From: JAEUMD01 sp044222395
GTDB lineage: Bacteria; Pseudomonadota; Alphaproteobacteria; Rhizobiales; Hyphomicrobiaceae
NCBI GenBank assembly: GCA_044222395.1
Contig: JBGANK010000023.1
Coordinates: forward strand, 1-43,946
Length of the DNA: 43,946 nucleotides
Direction of reading: 5' to 3'
This document shows positions 35,640-43,533 of this stretch, in pieces. Each line of letters opens with the position of its first letter. The stretch's first letter is position 1. The position numbers and the translations under genes are program-made. The notes under the pieces were generated by a model. That model had not been told where the DNA came from, did no database searches, and worked only from the letters and a program-made list of their open reading frames with translations.

Positions 35640-36037
35640 AGTATCGAATTCCCTCATTGACCTCATTGCCGAAGCGCACCGGCCGGCCGAGGTCGATTGA
35701 CTGGGGCCAATGCAACGGCCCCCTCCGCAACTGCGTTGCCTGATCAGTCCTTCCAGGCATCAAATGCAGAATCTGGTTAACAAGTTAGACGGTGCTTGTC
35801 GCTTGGTGCATATCAATTTGCATGTGCAATCGGCTGATTGACGGCAACCCCCAACTTCGGCCCAACGCCGCCTCCCGGCGATCGCGGCATCGCCCAGTTT
35901 TGGGCGCATAGGTCTGGCAATTCGGCAACACGACTGAGGTCTGTTGCCGGAGAGCCCCATCGACGCGGGGACGGTCCATTGGAAACGCGCTATCTGTTCG
36001 GCTCGAACCCAGCAACTGCGTATCCGGAGTTGACTAG
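35640..36037. other. Divergent intergenic region glmM / parA
   Basis: No gene is seen. The region must hold promoters for glmM (minus) and the ParA-type gene (plus). Small palindromes TTGCATGTGCAA (35818-35829) and GCCCAGTTTTGGGC (near 35892-35905) could be operator-like sites or hairpins; neither could be tied to a known regulator. Confidence 0.4.
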
Positions 36038-36928
36038 ATGGCGTTTTTCCTGGCTGTGGCGAACCGCAAGGGGGGCGTGGGCAAGTCCACGGTCTCGGTC
36101 ATGCTGGCGCACGCCCTCAGCGTTTGGGGGGGCAAGCGGGTCCTCATCATGGACCTGGATTCCCAGTGCAACGCCTCCCTGATCTTGATTGGCGGACAGG
36201 GCTGGAGCGAAGCGCGCAAGGCCAATCGGACGATAGCTGATTATTTCTTCGACCTGTTCGATGGGCACACCATTCAGCCTAAGGACTACCTGATGCATGG
36301 CGTCGGCGATGTCGCCAATGGTCAGGGTAAGGCTCCCAAGTTGTCGCTGCTACCGGGGTCGCTGCTGCTCGATGACGTGCAAGGCGAGTTGTTCCTGAAG
36401 CAAGCGCAGCAGTCCAACGATCCCGATATCGTCGCCAACCGGGTGCGGGGACGGCTGGAGCAGCTCCTGCGGCGGTTCGAGGGATCCTACGACGTCGTCA
36501 TCCTGGACTGCGCGCCGGGGCTGTCGTTTGCGGCGCTGGCCGCGCTCAAGACCGCGGACCTGGTGCTGGTGCCGTTCCGCCCGGACTACGTCTCGCAGCT
36601 CGCCGTGGACCGCATCGCGCTCATCATCGAAGGCAAGCGCAATCTCGACGATCTGGAGGAGATCCCGATCGAGCAGCGGCGCTATGTCTGTGTCGCCAAC
36701 TACGTGCGCGATGCCAGTGGCCGGGAGCGCACGCTGATCGAGGAAATCGCGCTCGTGCACCCGTTGCTCGAGACGCAGATGCCGCAACGCGACGGCATCG
36801 CCAATGCTTTTGATTGGGTCGCGGAGCTGCAACCCATCGAGCAGAAATATGGCAACGGGGTCGGCGACCTCAAAAAGCTGTACGCAGAGCTCGCCCCGCT
36901 CATTGACAGCGCGACGGCCGGGAGCTGA
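36038..36928 (+). CDS. ParA/MinD-family ATPase (orphan)
   Basis: A 296-aa P-loop ATPase starting at ATG 36038 with GGAG (36026-36029) 8 nt upstream. The deviant Walker A, with the signature lysine, is KGGVGKST at 11-18; Walker A' is MDLDSQCNAS (37-46); Walker B is VVILDCAPG (about 150). Between these lies a longer insert (KANRTIADYFFDLFDG ... QPKDYL) than in chromosomal ParA. There is no N-terminal DNA-binding HTH. No parB, parS-like cluster, rRNA or oriC genes are nearby, so it is not the chromosome-segregation ParA. Orphan ParAs usually position protein clusters on the nucleoid. The 169-aa gene 50 bp downstream is the likely partner. Confidence 0.9.
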   Translation: MAFFLAVANRKGGVGKSTVSVMLAHALSVWGGKRVLIMDLDSQCNASLILIGGQGWSEARKANRTIADYFFDLFDGHTIQPKDYLMHGVGDVANGQGKAPKLSLLPGSLLLDDVQGELFLKQAQQSNDPDIVANRVRGRLEQLLRRFEGSYDVVILDCAPGLSFAALAALKTADLVLVPFRPDYVSQLAVDRIALIIEGKRNLDDLEEIPIEQRRYVCVANYVRDASGRERTLIEEIALVHPLLETQMPQRDGIANAFDWVAELQPIEQKYGNGVGDLKKLYAELAPLIDSATAGS

Positions 36929-36978
36929 CATATTGGGCGCTAGAACCGAAAGCGATTCGGCGCACGAGAAACAACGAC

Positions 36979-37488
36979 ATGGCGGGATCTGCTCAGTTTT
37001 GGCCCGGCCCCAGGATGCGGGCGTTCTTCCGTTCGATCCTGGCGGCTGAACCAGGCGTCGACGAGAAGCTCGCCGAGCGGCTGGCGGATCGCCTCACCAA
37101 GCGCATCAATCGAATGCTGGTATGGGATCCGGGCGAGGTCGATCTGCCGTCCGAAGAGCCCGCGGCCAGATCGACCGTGAGCGGGACGGACACAAAGCCT
37201 GCAAAGCACGAAGAGGCCCCGCCTGATGGGGCCGAAAGCGAAGCACCGAAAGTCGATGCCACATTCGATCCCTTCGCATTCTCGGTGGTGGTGGTATTGA
37301 AGCGGCAGGGCCGCAGCGCTCTGATCAAGCGGTTGGAAAGCGTGACGAGCGCCGCGCATCTGCATCAAATCGCCGTTGCGCAGCATCTGGGTGTCGACAA
37401 GCACATCAGGTCGGTGAAGAAGCTGCGCGAAGCTATCGTGGCAGGTGCCGAGCAGCGCCTCGCCGACCGCCGCGCGGCGGCTAGCTGA
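36979..37488 (+). CDS. Hypothetical protein in operon with ParA-type ATPase
   Basis: I do not recognise this 169-aa family. It follows the ParA-type gene by 50 bp on the same strand with only a weak Shine-Dalgarno. Residues 1-46 look helical (FFRSILAAEPGVDEKLAERLADRLTKRI). Residues 50-90 form an acidic/proline-rich disordered linker. Residues 91-165 make a compact basic C-terminal domain (FSVVVVLKRQGRSALIKRLE; LHQIAVAQHLGV; IRSVKKLREAIVAG), which could bind nucleic acid or the ATPase. There is no signal peptide or membrane span. By position it could act as the ParA adaptor or cargo factor, the role ParB-like proteins play elsewhere. Confidence 0.72.
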   Translation: MAGSAQFWPGPRMRAFFRSILAAEPGVDEKLAERLADRLTKRINRMLVWDPGEVDLPSEEPAARSTVSGTDTKPAKHEEAPPDGAESEAPKVDATFDPFAFSVVVVLKRQGRSALIKRLESVTSAAHLHQIAVAQHLGVDKHIRSVKKLREAIVAGAEQRLADRRAAAS

Positions 37489-37897
37489 CATCCACTCGTT
37501 CTACGTCTTGCCGAAGCCAACCCGCAGCGGCCGATGTGTACCTCGTCCGTGCACAATGATGTCGGGCTCGATGGTGTAGGGCTCGAGGTCGATGCGTGAG
37601 TTGCATCACCCGCGCTTGGGGTGGGCAGGTCCCCGCCAGCCATTCGTCAACCGACGCTGTGACTGATGTTGCCGGCGAAGATCGGGCGAACACTTTATGG
37701 AACCCGTCGCAGACGTCTCAAAGCCGAACAGGCGTTCGCAGTTCGTCACACACGTTGCTGCTGCATCCGACGAAAATGCGCCGTGCATCGCTCGCGCGCT
37801 CCTCCCGATCCGCACCGTGCAAGGACTCGGAGCGATTTACGCGATAGTAGAGTATTAGGTTTATGCTTCCGGAGGGTCATGTTTTGCGTAGGTCACA
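37489..37897. other. Intergenic region before the M50 gene
   Basis: No convincing gene. CCGGAGGGTC precedes an ATG at 37879 whose 65-codon frame overlaps the M50 gene and looks like a shadow. TTTACG...TATTAGG near 37838-37860 is AT-rich and may belong to the promoter of the M50 gene. Confidence 0.4.
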
Positions 37898-39193
37898 ATG
37901 CTCACTCATATGTATTTCACCCTCGTGGTGGTTCTGTTCGTGGCCGTCGTTTTCTGGGAAGCCCCGATCTTTCCCATAAGGCGGATTTCGCGCTCTCGTG
38001 TCGTCCGCACCGCCCGCAGCGAGGTGTGGAAACGGCTGATGGAGCGGCCCTCCAATCGTTTCGTATCCGATGAAGCGGTGGTCGGCGATCCGAAGCGTCA
38101 TCGGGTGGTTATCGACACGACCAATGGCCTGCGTCAGACGCTGGACTACAAGACCTACGAAGACTCACGCTTGATCGAGGAGGAGACGCTCGAGCGCAAG
38201 ATCGTCGCCTCGCACGACATCGACTACATTCCTGAAGCGCAAATCGTCGAAACCTGGCACCTATCGGATCATCCCGAAGGCACGCTGGTCACGCTCACAC
38301 GTACGCGCAACATCCTGCAGTCCTTGAGCATGATGCTGTCAGCACGTCGTGGCATCTATAACGCGCTCGACTGGTTCCAGGACTACTGCGAGGGCAACGG
38401 CGCAACCAAAGTTCCGGCGGATCTGCAATCATCATTCCTGCCCAGCGCCTCGTCGCTGCGCCGGAATCTTACGAGTCTGGCCTTCACGATCGCCACGTTC
38501 GCGTCGCTGGTGATGTTCGTCAGCTGGAGCGTTGCCCTGCTGATGATGAGCGTCATGATCGTGCACGAGTTCGGGCATTGGATCGGGTTCAAGATTGCCG
38601 GGCATACGAAGCCGCGCATGATGTTGCTGCCGTTCGTCGGCGGCGTGGTGATTTCGGACCGACCTTTCCGATCAGCGCGCGAGGAGGCCTTCGTCAGCCT
38701 AATGGGGCCTGGCTTCAGCGCGCTCTATGGCTTGGCATTCATGATCGTGGCATTCGAACTGGGTGCTGATTTCGGCGCCATTCTCGGCCAGATGCCGAGC
38801 GTCGACTATGCACGACTGCATTATGCCGACATCATGTGCGTGGGGGCCGCCGCTTTGATTGGCGTCGCCAACATCTTCCAGATGATTCCGGTGCCGCCGC
38901 TCGATGGCGGGTATGTCTGGCGCGCGCTTCTGCACAGCGACCGGCACCGCTTCGTGCGCTACGTGTTCCCGGTCGTCGCCACGCTGGTCACCTGGCTCGC
39001 ACTGCAGACCGGCAACATGGTCTTTGCCGCAATGGTCGCGTTCTTGTGCATCATCTGGCCGGCGGCCATCTCATCGCAGCTGGCGATTCCCGCCATGTCG
39101 GCACGAGAAAAGACGGTGATCGGCTCCGTCTATGTGGTGGTCGCGGCGATTCACCTGGCGCCGATCTACGTGCTGCTGCGGCCATTCATGTAG
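37898..39193 (+). CDS. Site-2 protease-like M50 membrane metallopeptidase with N-terminal SRPBCC-like domain
   Basis: The 431-aa protein starts at ATG 37898, with AGGT about 6 nt upstream. An N-terminal membrane segment (about 5-20) is followed by a soluble domain (32-165) whose pattern, with an initial VVRTARSEVWKRLMERPSN and later TWHLSDHPEGTLVTLTRTR, suggests the SRPBCC/START-like lipid- or ligand-binding fold. Six or more hydrophobic segments follow. The zinc motif HEFGH is at 223-227 and the third ligand region VPPLDGG at 333-338 (Asp336), so the active site is complete. M50 enzymes cut within the membrane. The substrate is unknown; the SRPBCC part may present it or sense lipid. It lies 550 bp ahead of the export cluster on the same strand. 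Confidence 0.82.
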   Translation: MLTHMYFTLVVVLFVAVVFWEAPIFPIRRISRSRVVRTARSEVWKRLMERPSNRFVSDEAVVGDPKRHRVVIDTTNGLRQTLDYKTYEDSRLIEEETLERKIVASHDIDYIPEAQIVETWHLSDHPEGTLVTLTRTRNILQSLSMMLSARRGIYNALDWFQDYCEGNGATKVPADLQSSFLPSASSLRRNLTSLAFTIATFASLVMFVSWSVALLMMSVMIVHEFGHWIGFKIAGHTKPRMMLLPFVGGVVISDRPFRSAREEAFVSLMGPGFSALYGLAFMIVAFELGADFGAILGQMPSVDYARLHYADIMCVGAAALIGVANIFQMIPVPPLDGGYVWRALLHSDRHRFVRYVFPVVATLVTWLALQTGNMVFAAMVAFLCIIWPAAISSQLAIPAMSAREKTVIGSVYVVVAAIHLAPIYVLLRPFM

Positions 39194-39742
39194 TGGCGGG
39201 TTCGCGTCGACACCCTGATTGGTTTCAATCCTGTTTGAATCGCTGCATTCGCCGGGACCTGTCCAAGTCTTCTGATTGAGAGTCTCAATCACGCCTTGGC
39301 TGGAACCGGAAGTGGCTTCATTTCAGGCAATAGTCTCCAGCAAACAAACTTTCATGGGCGGAAGCAAAGCTCCCGCCTTTCCAGTCTCAAGCGACAGGAA
39401 GGCCATTTTCACAGATCCCGCGAAGGTTCCGTTCGGCGCCTTCGTGTTGCATGACATACCTTTTGTCAAAGTCAGTTTGGCAGTTCGCGCACGATAAGCG
39501 CCGCAGGCATTCATTCAGGCTTTGGTTGCATAAGAAATACGGCCGAGCGAAACGCATCAGGGCCATTCGATTACAAATCAGCCTACTGTGACTCAAAACC
39601 TTCATCGCGCGGAAATGTCGAAACTCGCTCACGAATTCCCGTGGCAGAACAGCGCGAATCACTTCACGCCTACTTAGGCTTATCTAGATTGTAAAGACAA
39701 TTGAGTTGCATCGGCGTCGAAGTCCACAACAAGCGGTGACTT
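39194..39742. other. Intergenic region before the export cluster
   Basis: No gene is supported. The left part holds copy 3 of repeat family 2 (39266-39337). The right part (about 39510-39742) is AT-richer than its surroundings, as expected for a promoter region of the TolC-like gene; GGTGA lies 4 nt before ATG 39743. I could not assign a specific promoter. Confidence 0.45.
39266..39337 (+). repeat. Dispersed repeat family 2, copy 3
   Basis: TTGAGAGTCTCAATCACGCC and the following TT at 39276-39297 match 3433-3454 over 22 bp without a mismatch. Similarity runs on through CTGGAACCGGAAGTGGCT to a TTTCAGGCAAT block. A weaker match precedes it (CAAGTCTTCTG against CAAGCCCTTGT). Confidence 0.7.
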
Positions 39743-41284
39743 ATGAGGATACGTCGAGCGCTCGGGACCTTGTCCGCGGTTGGTCTCGCAGTCTCAATCA
39801 AGGGCTGTTCGATCAATCCAGAACCACTTCTGGAATCGGAAATCGATGCCCGGGCGAGCGCTATTGTCGTCAACATCGATGGCGATCAGGAACCTATATC
39901 CGGATCGATCGACCTCTATCAGGCGATGGCCCGTGCACTGAAGTACAATCTCGATCATCGGGTCGAGATGATGGAAGCCGCGCTGCGGGCGAAAGAGCTC
40001 GACCTCAAGCATTTCGACATGCTGCCCGGGCTCGTATCCAATTCCGGCTATGCCGAGCGCGACAGGTTCAGCGCCTCCAAAAGTGTGGAGATCCTGCCGG
40101 GTGACAGGGAGGGGCCCGAGAGCCTGCGAACGTCGGCGTCGCAGGAAAAGCAGATCTGGACTTCCGATGTGACGTTCAGCTGGCACGTTCTCGACTTCGG
40201 ACTCTCCTACGTCCGTGCGCGCCAGGCCGCAGACAAGTTTCTCATTGCCCAGGAATTGCGCCGCAAGGTCGCGCATCGCGTGATCGAGGACGTGCGCACG
40301 GCCTATTGGCGCGCCGTCAGCGCGGACCGGCTGCTGTCAAAGCTGAGAAATCTCGAGCACCGGGTCGTACAGGTTCAGAAAACCAGTCGATCGATCTCGG
40401 CAGATCGACAAACTTCACCCATTACCGCCGTCACCTACGAAAGGGAACTCGTAGAAATCAAGCGCACGATCGAAGAGATCCAGCGAGATCTCATCGTGGC
40501 GCGAACACAGCTCGCTTCACTCATGAACCTGAGGCCGGGCACGAAGTTCAGCCTTGTGCATCCGAAGCGGTCAACTCACGATTTCTCTCCCAACCTCAAC
40601 GTCAAGGAGCTGGTGTGGGAAGCGCTGACCAATCGAGCAGAGCTAAGGGAACTCTGGTACCAGCGACGCATCAACGAACAGGAGCTCGATGCGGCATTGC
40701 TGGAACTCCTGCCCGGGTTGCAAATGTATGCGGGCACGAATTTCGACAGCAACGACTTTCTCCTCAACAGCAACTGGCTGAGTTGGGGCGCCAAGGCCAG
40801 CTGGAATGCGATGCGCGTCTTCCAATACCCGCGCAGGCGCGAAGTGATCGAAGCGCAGGACGATCTTCTGAAGGAGAGGGGATTGGCCATTGCAATGGCG
40901 GTCATGACGCAAGTTCACGTCAGTCGCGTCCGCTTCCTGCACTTGCGAAAGGAGTTGAAGACGGCGACCGAATACCTCGACGTTCAGCGCCGTCTGGTGG
41001 AGCTGCTTCGCGAAGAAGCCAAGGCCGACAGGGTCAGCGAGCAGAATCTGATCCGCGAGGAAATGAATGCGCTGGTCGCCGAGACCAAGCGCGATATCGC
41101 CTACGCCGGCCTGCAGAATGCATTCGCCAACGTTTATGCTTCCACTGGTGCGGATTCATCGCCGCCGGAATTGGTGGGAGCGATGTCGGTAGGTGAACTT
41201 GCCGCCGCCCTCAAATCCATGTGGATCGAGCGGGGAGATTTGTCGCGGCGGACCGGTCAGTGGACGGCTTCCGTCACCAAGTAA
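39743..41284 (+). CDS. TolC-family outer-membrane export protein
   Basis: The 513-aa protein has a short N-terminal hydrophobic segment ending SIKGC; Cys22 could be lipidated, but Lys at -2 makes the lipobox atypical. The mature part shows the two internally repeated halves of the OEP family: SIDLYQAMARALKYNLDHRVE and LNVKELVWEALTNRAELREL each open a half, followed by long heptad-rich helices (EVVREL-like stretches around VIEDVRTAYWRAVSADRLLSKLRNLEHR, and VMTQVHVSRVRFLHLRKELKTATEYLDVQRRLVELLREEAK). These helices would form the periplasmic tunnel and adjoining strands the outer-membrane barrel. It is the first gene of a tight cluster (38 bp to the next start) with two HlyD-type adaptors and an M50-type protein, so it is the likely outer-membrane exit. 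Confidence 0.88.
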   Translation: MRIRRALGTLSAVGLAVSIKGCSINPEPLLESEIDARASAIVVNIDGDQEPISGSIDLYQAMARALKYNLDHRVEMMEAALRAKELDLKHFDMLPGLVSNSGYAERDRFSASKSVEILPGDREGPESLRTSASQEKQIWTSDVTFSWHVLDFGLSYVRARQAADKFLIAQELRRKVAHRVIEDVRTAYWRAVSADRLLSKLRNLEHRVVQVQKTSRSISADRQTSPITAVTYERELVEIKRTIEEIQRDLIVARTQLASLMNLRPGTKFSLVHPKRSTHDFSPNLNVKELVWEALTNRAELRELWYQRRINEQELDAALLELLPGLQMYAGTNFDSNDFLLNSNWLSWGAKASWNAMRVFQYPRRREVIEAQDDLLKERGLAIAMAVMTQVHVSRVRFLHLRKELKTATEYLDVQRRLVELLREEAKADRVSEQNLIREEMNALVAETKRDIAYAGLQNAFANVYASTGADSSPPELVGAMSVGELAAALKSMWIERGDLSRRTGQWTASVTK

Positions 41285-41321
41285 CGACGGAAGAAAAGGA
41301 CCTGCGGTAGCGGGATCGAAG

Positions 41322-42113
41322 ATGGCAACACTTCGGATAGTGATATCGGTGGGGTCGCGGTGGGGGCTGGTCTCGCTCCTACTGCAGGCGATATTTGGCG
41401 TCTTCTCATGCTGCCTGCCAGCAGCGGCTGAGTCCGGCTCAGCGCCACCAGTGCGCGGCATGGTACGCCCACTTAATCAATCTGCCATTGCGACCGACCT
41501 TTCGGCGCGCGTCAAGAAGCTCAACGTCAGAGAAGCCTCTTCCTTCAAGAAGGGAGACGTGCTCGTCACGTTCGATTGCGAACGCCTCGAAGCCGAACAC
41601 GCGGCGGCCGAAGCAGCATTTCGCGAGATGCAGTTGGCCCTGGACAGCAACGTCTACCTCGACAAGCGTGGCGCGGTCGGACGTTTCGACGTCGAGGTGT
41701 CGCGCGCGCGCGCCGACAAGGCCGGCGCGGAATCCAAGGCGCTGAAGGCAAGACTGAAGCTGTGCCAGGTCGTTGCGCCGTTCGACGGCCGCGTGGTGGA
41801 GCTTGCGATAAATGAGCATGAAACCCCTTCACCCGGAAAGCCCTTCGTCACGCTCGTCGACGAGACCAGTTTCGAGATCGATCTCATCGTGCCCTCGAAC
41901 TACCTCAGACACATCCGGGTCGGCGACGCCTTCACCTACCGAATCGATGAAACGGGCCGCGAATACGATGCCAATATCCTGCGTATCGGTGCGGCGGTCG
42001 ATCCCGTGAGCCAGACGGTCAAGGTGATCGCAGCCTTCGCCAACCCGGGCATCGACGTTCTCGCTGGAATGAGCGGAGCAGCTACCATTTCCGTCCCGGA
42101 ACTCGGACAATGA
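41322..42113 (+). CDS. Short HlyD-type periplasmic adaptor
   Basis: The 263-aa product starts at ATG 41322. Residues about 12-37 form a signal peptide or anchor (LVSLLLQAIFGVFSCCLPAAA). Two half-motifs of the barrel-sandwich (lipoyl-like) fold frame a very short helical hairpin: RPLNQSAIATDLSARVKKLNVREASSFKKGDVLVTFDCE (about 49-87) and KLCQVVAPFDGRVVELAINEHETPSPGKPFVTLVD (146-180). The hairpin (88-145) is short for an adaptor. A beta-barrel domain follows (SFEIDLIVPSNYL; VGDAFTYRIDET; ILRIGAAVDPVSQTVKVIAAF). The stop overlaps the next start as ATGA, so translation is coupled. The open frame extends upstream into the TolC-like gene but is not protein-like there. Confidence 0.85.
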   Translation: MATLRIVISVGSRWGLVSLLLQAIFGVFSCCLPAAAESGSAPPVRGMVRPLNQSAIATDLSARVKKLNVREASSFKKGDVLVTFDCERLEAEHAAAEAAFREMQLALDSNVYLDKRGAVGRFDVEVSRARADKAGAESKALKARLKLCQVVAPFDGRVVELAINEHETPSPGKPFVTLVDETSFEIDLIVPSNYLRHIRVGDAFTYRIDETGREYDANILRIGAAVDPVSQTVKVIAAFANPGIDVLAGMSGAATISVPELGQ

Positions 42114-43531
42114 GCGACGCAGCGAAAATCGAAGGCTCCAGGACCGCCGGCGCGGCTTCCCAGCAGCGTCCGCGACAGCAGTCCGACGACCCTGCTGGTC
42201 GCAACGCGAGACCAGGAGAAAATGCGGCCGCTGCTCTCGTCAAGCTTGAAGGTCAATTGCGACTGGTGCGGGCGATGCCCGAACTCACGTACCTCGTCGC
42301 CAACGAATTTCGCGCATTCACGCGTGCGCAACAGATCTACGTGGTGCGCAAGATGGCGGGATCGAAAGTGCGTGTCGAGGCCGTGTCTGCCCTCACTTTT
42401 GTCGATCGCTCCTCGCCCGTAATCGTGGAGCTGGAGAACCTGATTGCCGGACTAGCGGCCCGTCATGGTCTTGCCAAGCCACGAGAGCTGGATCTCGACG
42501 CGAGTGGCCTGCTGATGCGCAGCTATCCGCTTGCCAACCTGTTGTGGGTGCCGTTTCTCGATCTGAAAGGCGAAGTCCTGGGCGGTATGCTCCAGGCGCG
42601 CAGCACGCCCTGGTCAAGCCCCGACATCACGATTTCATCGCATCTCGCGAGCGCAGCGTCGTTCGCGTGGCTTGCGCTGGAGCCGCCGGCACGTCGCTGG
42701 CAGCTCGGCCATCTGGCATCGCGCAAGATTGCCGCGATCGTAACCGCCGTGACAGTGGCGGCGATGTTCATTCCGGTATCGATGTCCGCGCTCGCCCCGG
42801 TCGAGGTGGCGCCAAAGAATGCATTCATCGTCACCGCGGGCGTCGACGGCGTTGTCGAGCACGTGGAGATCGAACCCAATGCGCATGTCATCAAGGGGCA
42901 GCCGCTGGTGCGCCTCACCGATACGGTATTCCGAAACAGATTCGAGGTTGCCGAGCGGGAAGTGACGGTGGCCGAGGCGCAACAGAAAAAGGCGGCGCAG
43001 CTCGCCTTCGTCGACGTGCGCGGCCGGCAAGACCTTGCAATCGCTCAGTCCGAACTCGCGCTCAAGGTCGCCGAGCGCGATTTTGCGCGAGACCTGCTGA
43101 TGCGAGCCACGGTCAAAGCCGAACGCGACGGGGTCGCGTTCTTCACCGACAAGAAGGATCTTGTCGGACGTCCCGTCGCGGCTGGTGAAAAGCTCATGGA
43201 GATCGTCGACCCGGCGTCGCTGCAATTCAACGTCAGTCTCCCCGCCGCCGATGCGATCGTCCTCAAGAATGACGCAAGGGTGAAAGTATTTCTGGATTCG
43301 GATCCACTCAATCCAATCGAAGCGGTCGTGGTGCGCGCCGACTACAGGGCCTACGTGCGCGATGCGCAGTTGCTGTCGTTTCGCGTCGTCGCCGAACCCG
43401 CGCCGGGCATGGCGAACCGCTTGCGACTGGGCGTACGCGGCACCGCGCAGGTCTATAGCGACCGCACGCTGCTGATTTTCTATCTCCTGCGGCGACCCTT
43501 GGCCTCGGCGCGCCAGATGCTCGGCCTGTAA
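42110..43531 (+). CDS. HlyD-type adaptor with N-terminal GAF-like domain
   Basis: The 473-aa protein has an unusual domain order. Residues 1-45 are disordered. Residues about 50-192 look like a cytoplasmic GAF-type sensor domain (LTYLVANEFRAFTRAQQIYVV, LLWVPFLDLKGEVLGGMLQA, SHLASAASFAWLAL). A single membrane segment follows (about 206-228, IAAIVTAVTVAAMFIPVSM). In the periplasm, a barrel-sandwich half at 235-270 (AFIVTAGVDGVVEHVEIEPN; IKGQPLVRL), a helical hairpin at 275-335 (EVAEREVTVAEAQQKKAAQL; ELALKVAERDFARDLL), the second half at 338-366 and a beta-barrel domain follow. It overlaps the previous gene by ATGA and is 2 bp before the next start. It would link cytoplasmic sensing or docking to the adaptor ring. 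Confidence 0.85.
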   Translation: MSDAAKIEGSRTAGAASQQRPRQQSDDPAGRNARPGENAAAALVKLEGQLRLVRAMPELTYLVANEFRAFTRAQQIYVVRKMAGSKVRVEAVSALTFVDRSSPVIVELENLIAGLAARHGLAKPRELDLDASGLLMRSYPLANLLWVPFLDLKGEVLGGMLQARSTPWSSPDITISSHLASAASFAWLALEPPARRWQLGHLASRKIAAIVTAVTVAAMFIPVSMSALAPVEVAPKNAFIVTAGVDGVVEHVEIEPNAHVIKGQPLVRLTDTVFRNRFEVAEREVTVAEAQQKKAAQLAFVDVRGRQDLAIAQSELALKVAERDFARDLLMRATVKAERDGVAFFTDKKDLVGRPVAAGEKLMEIVDPASLQFNVSLPAADAIVLKNDARVKVFLDSDPLNPIEAVVVRADYRAYVRDAQLLSFRVVAEPAPGMANRLRLGVRGTAQVYSDRTLLIFYLLRRPLASARQMLGL

Positions 43532-43533
43532 CG

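Noticed and set aside
37879..38073. 65-codon ORF behind CCGGAGGGTC
   Set aside because: Although the Shine-Dalgarno-like site is good, the frame lies inside the M50 coding region and its product is not protein-like.
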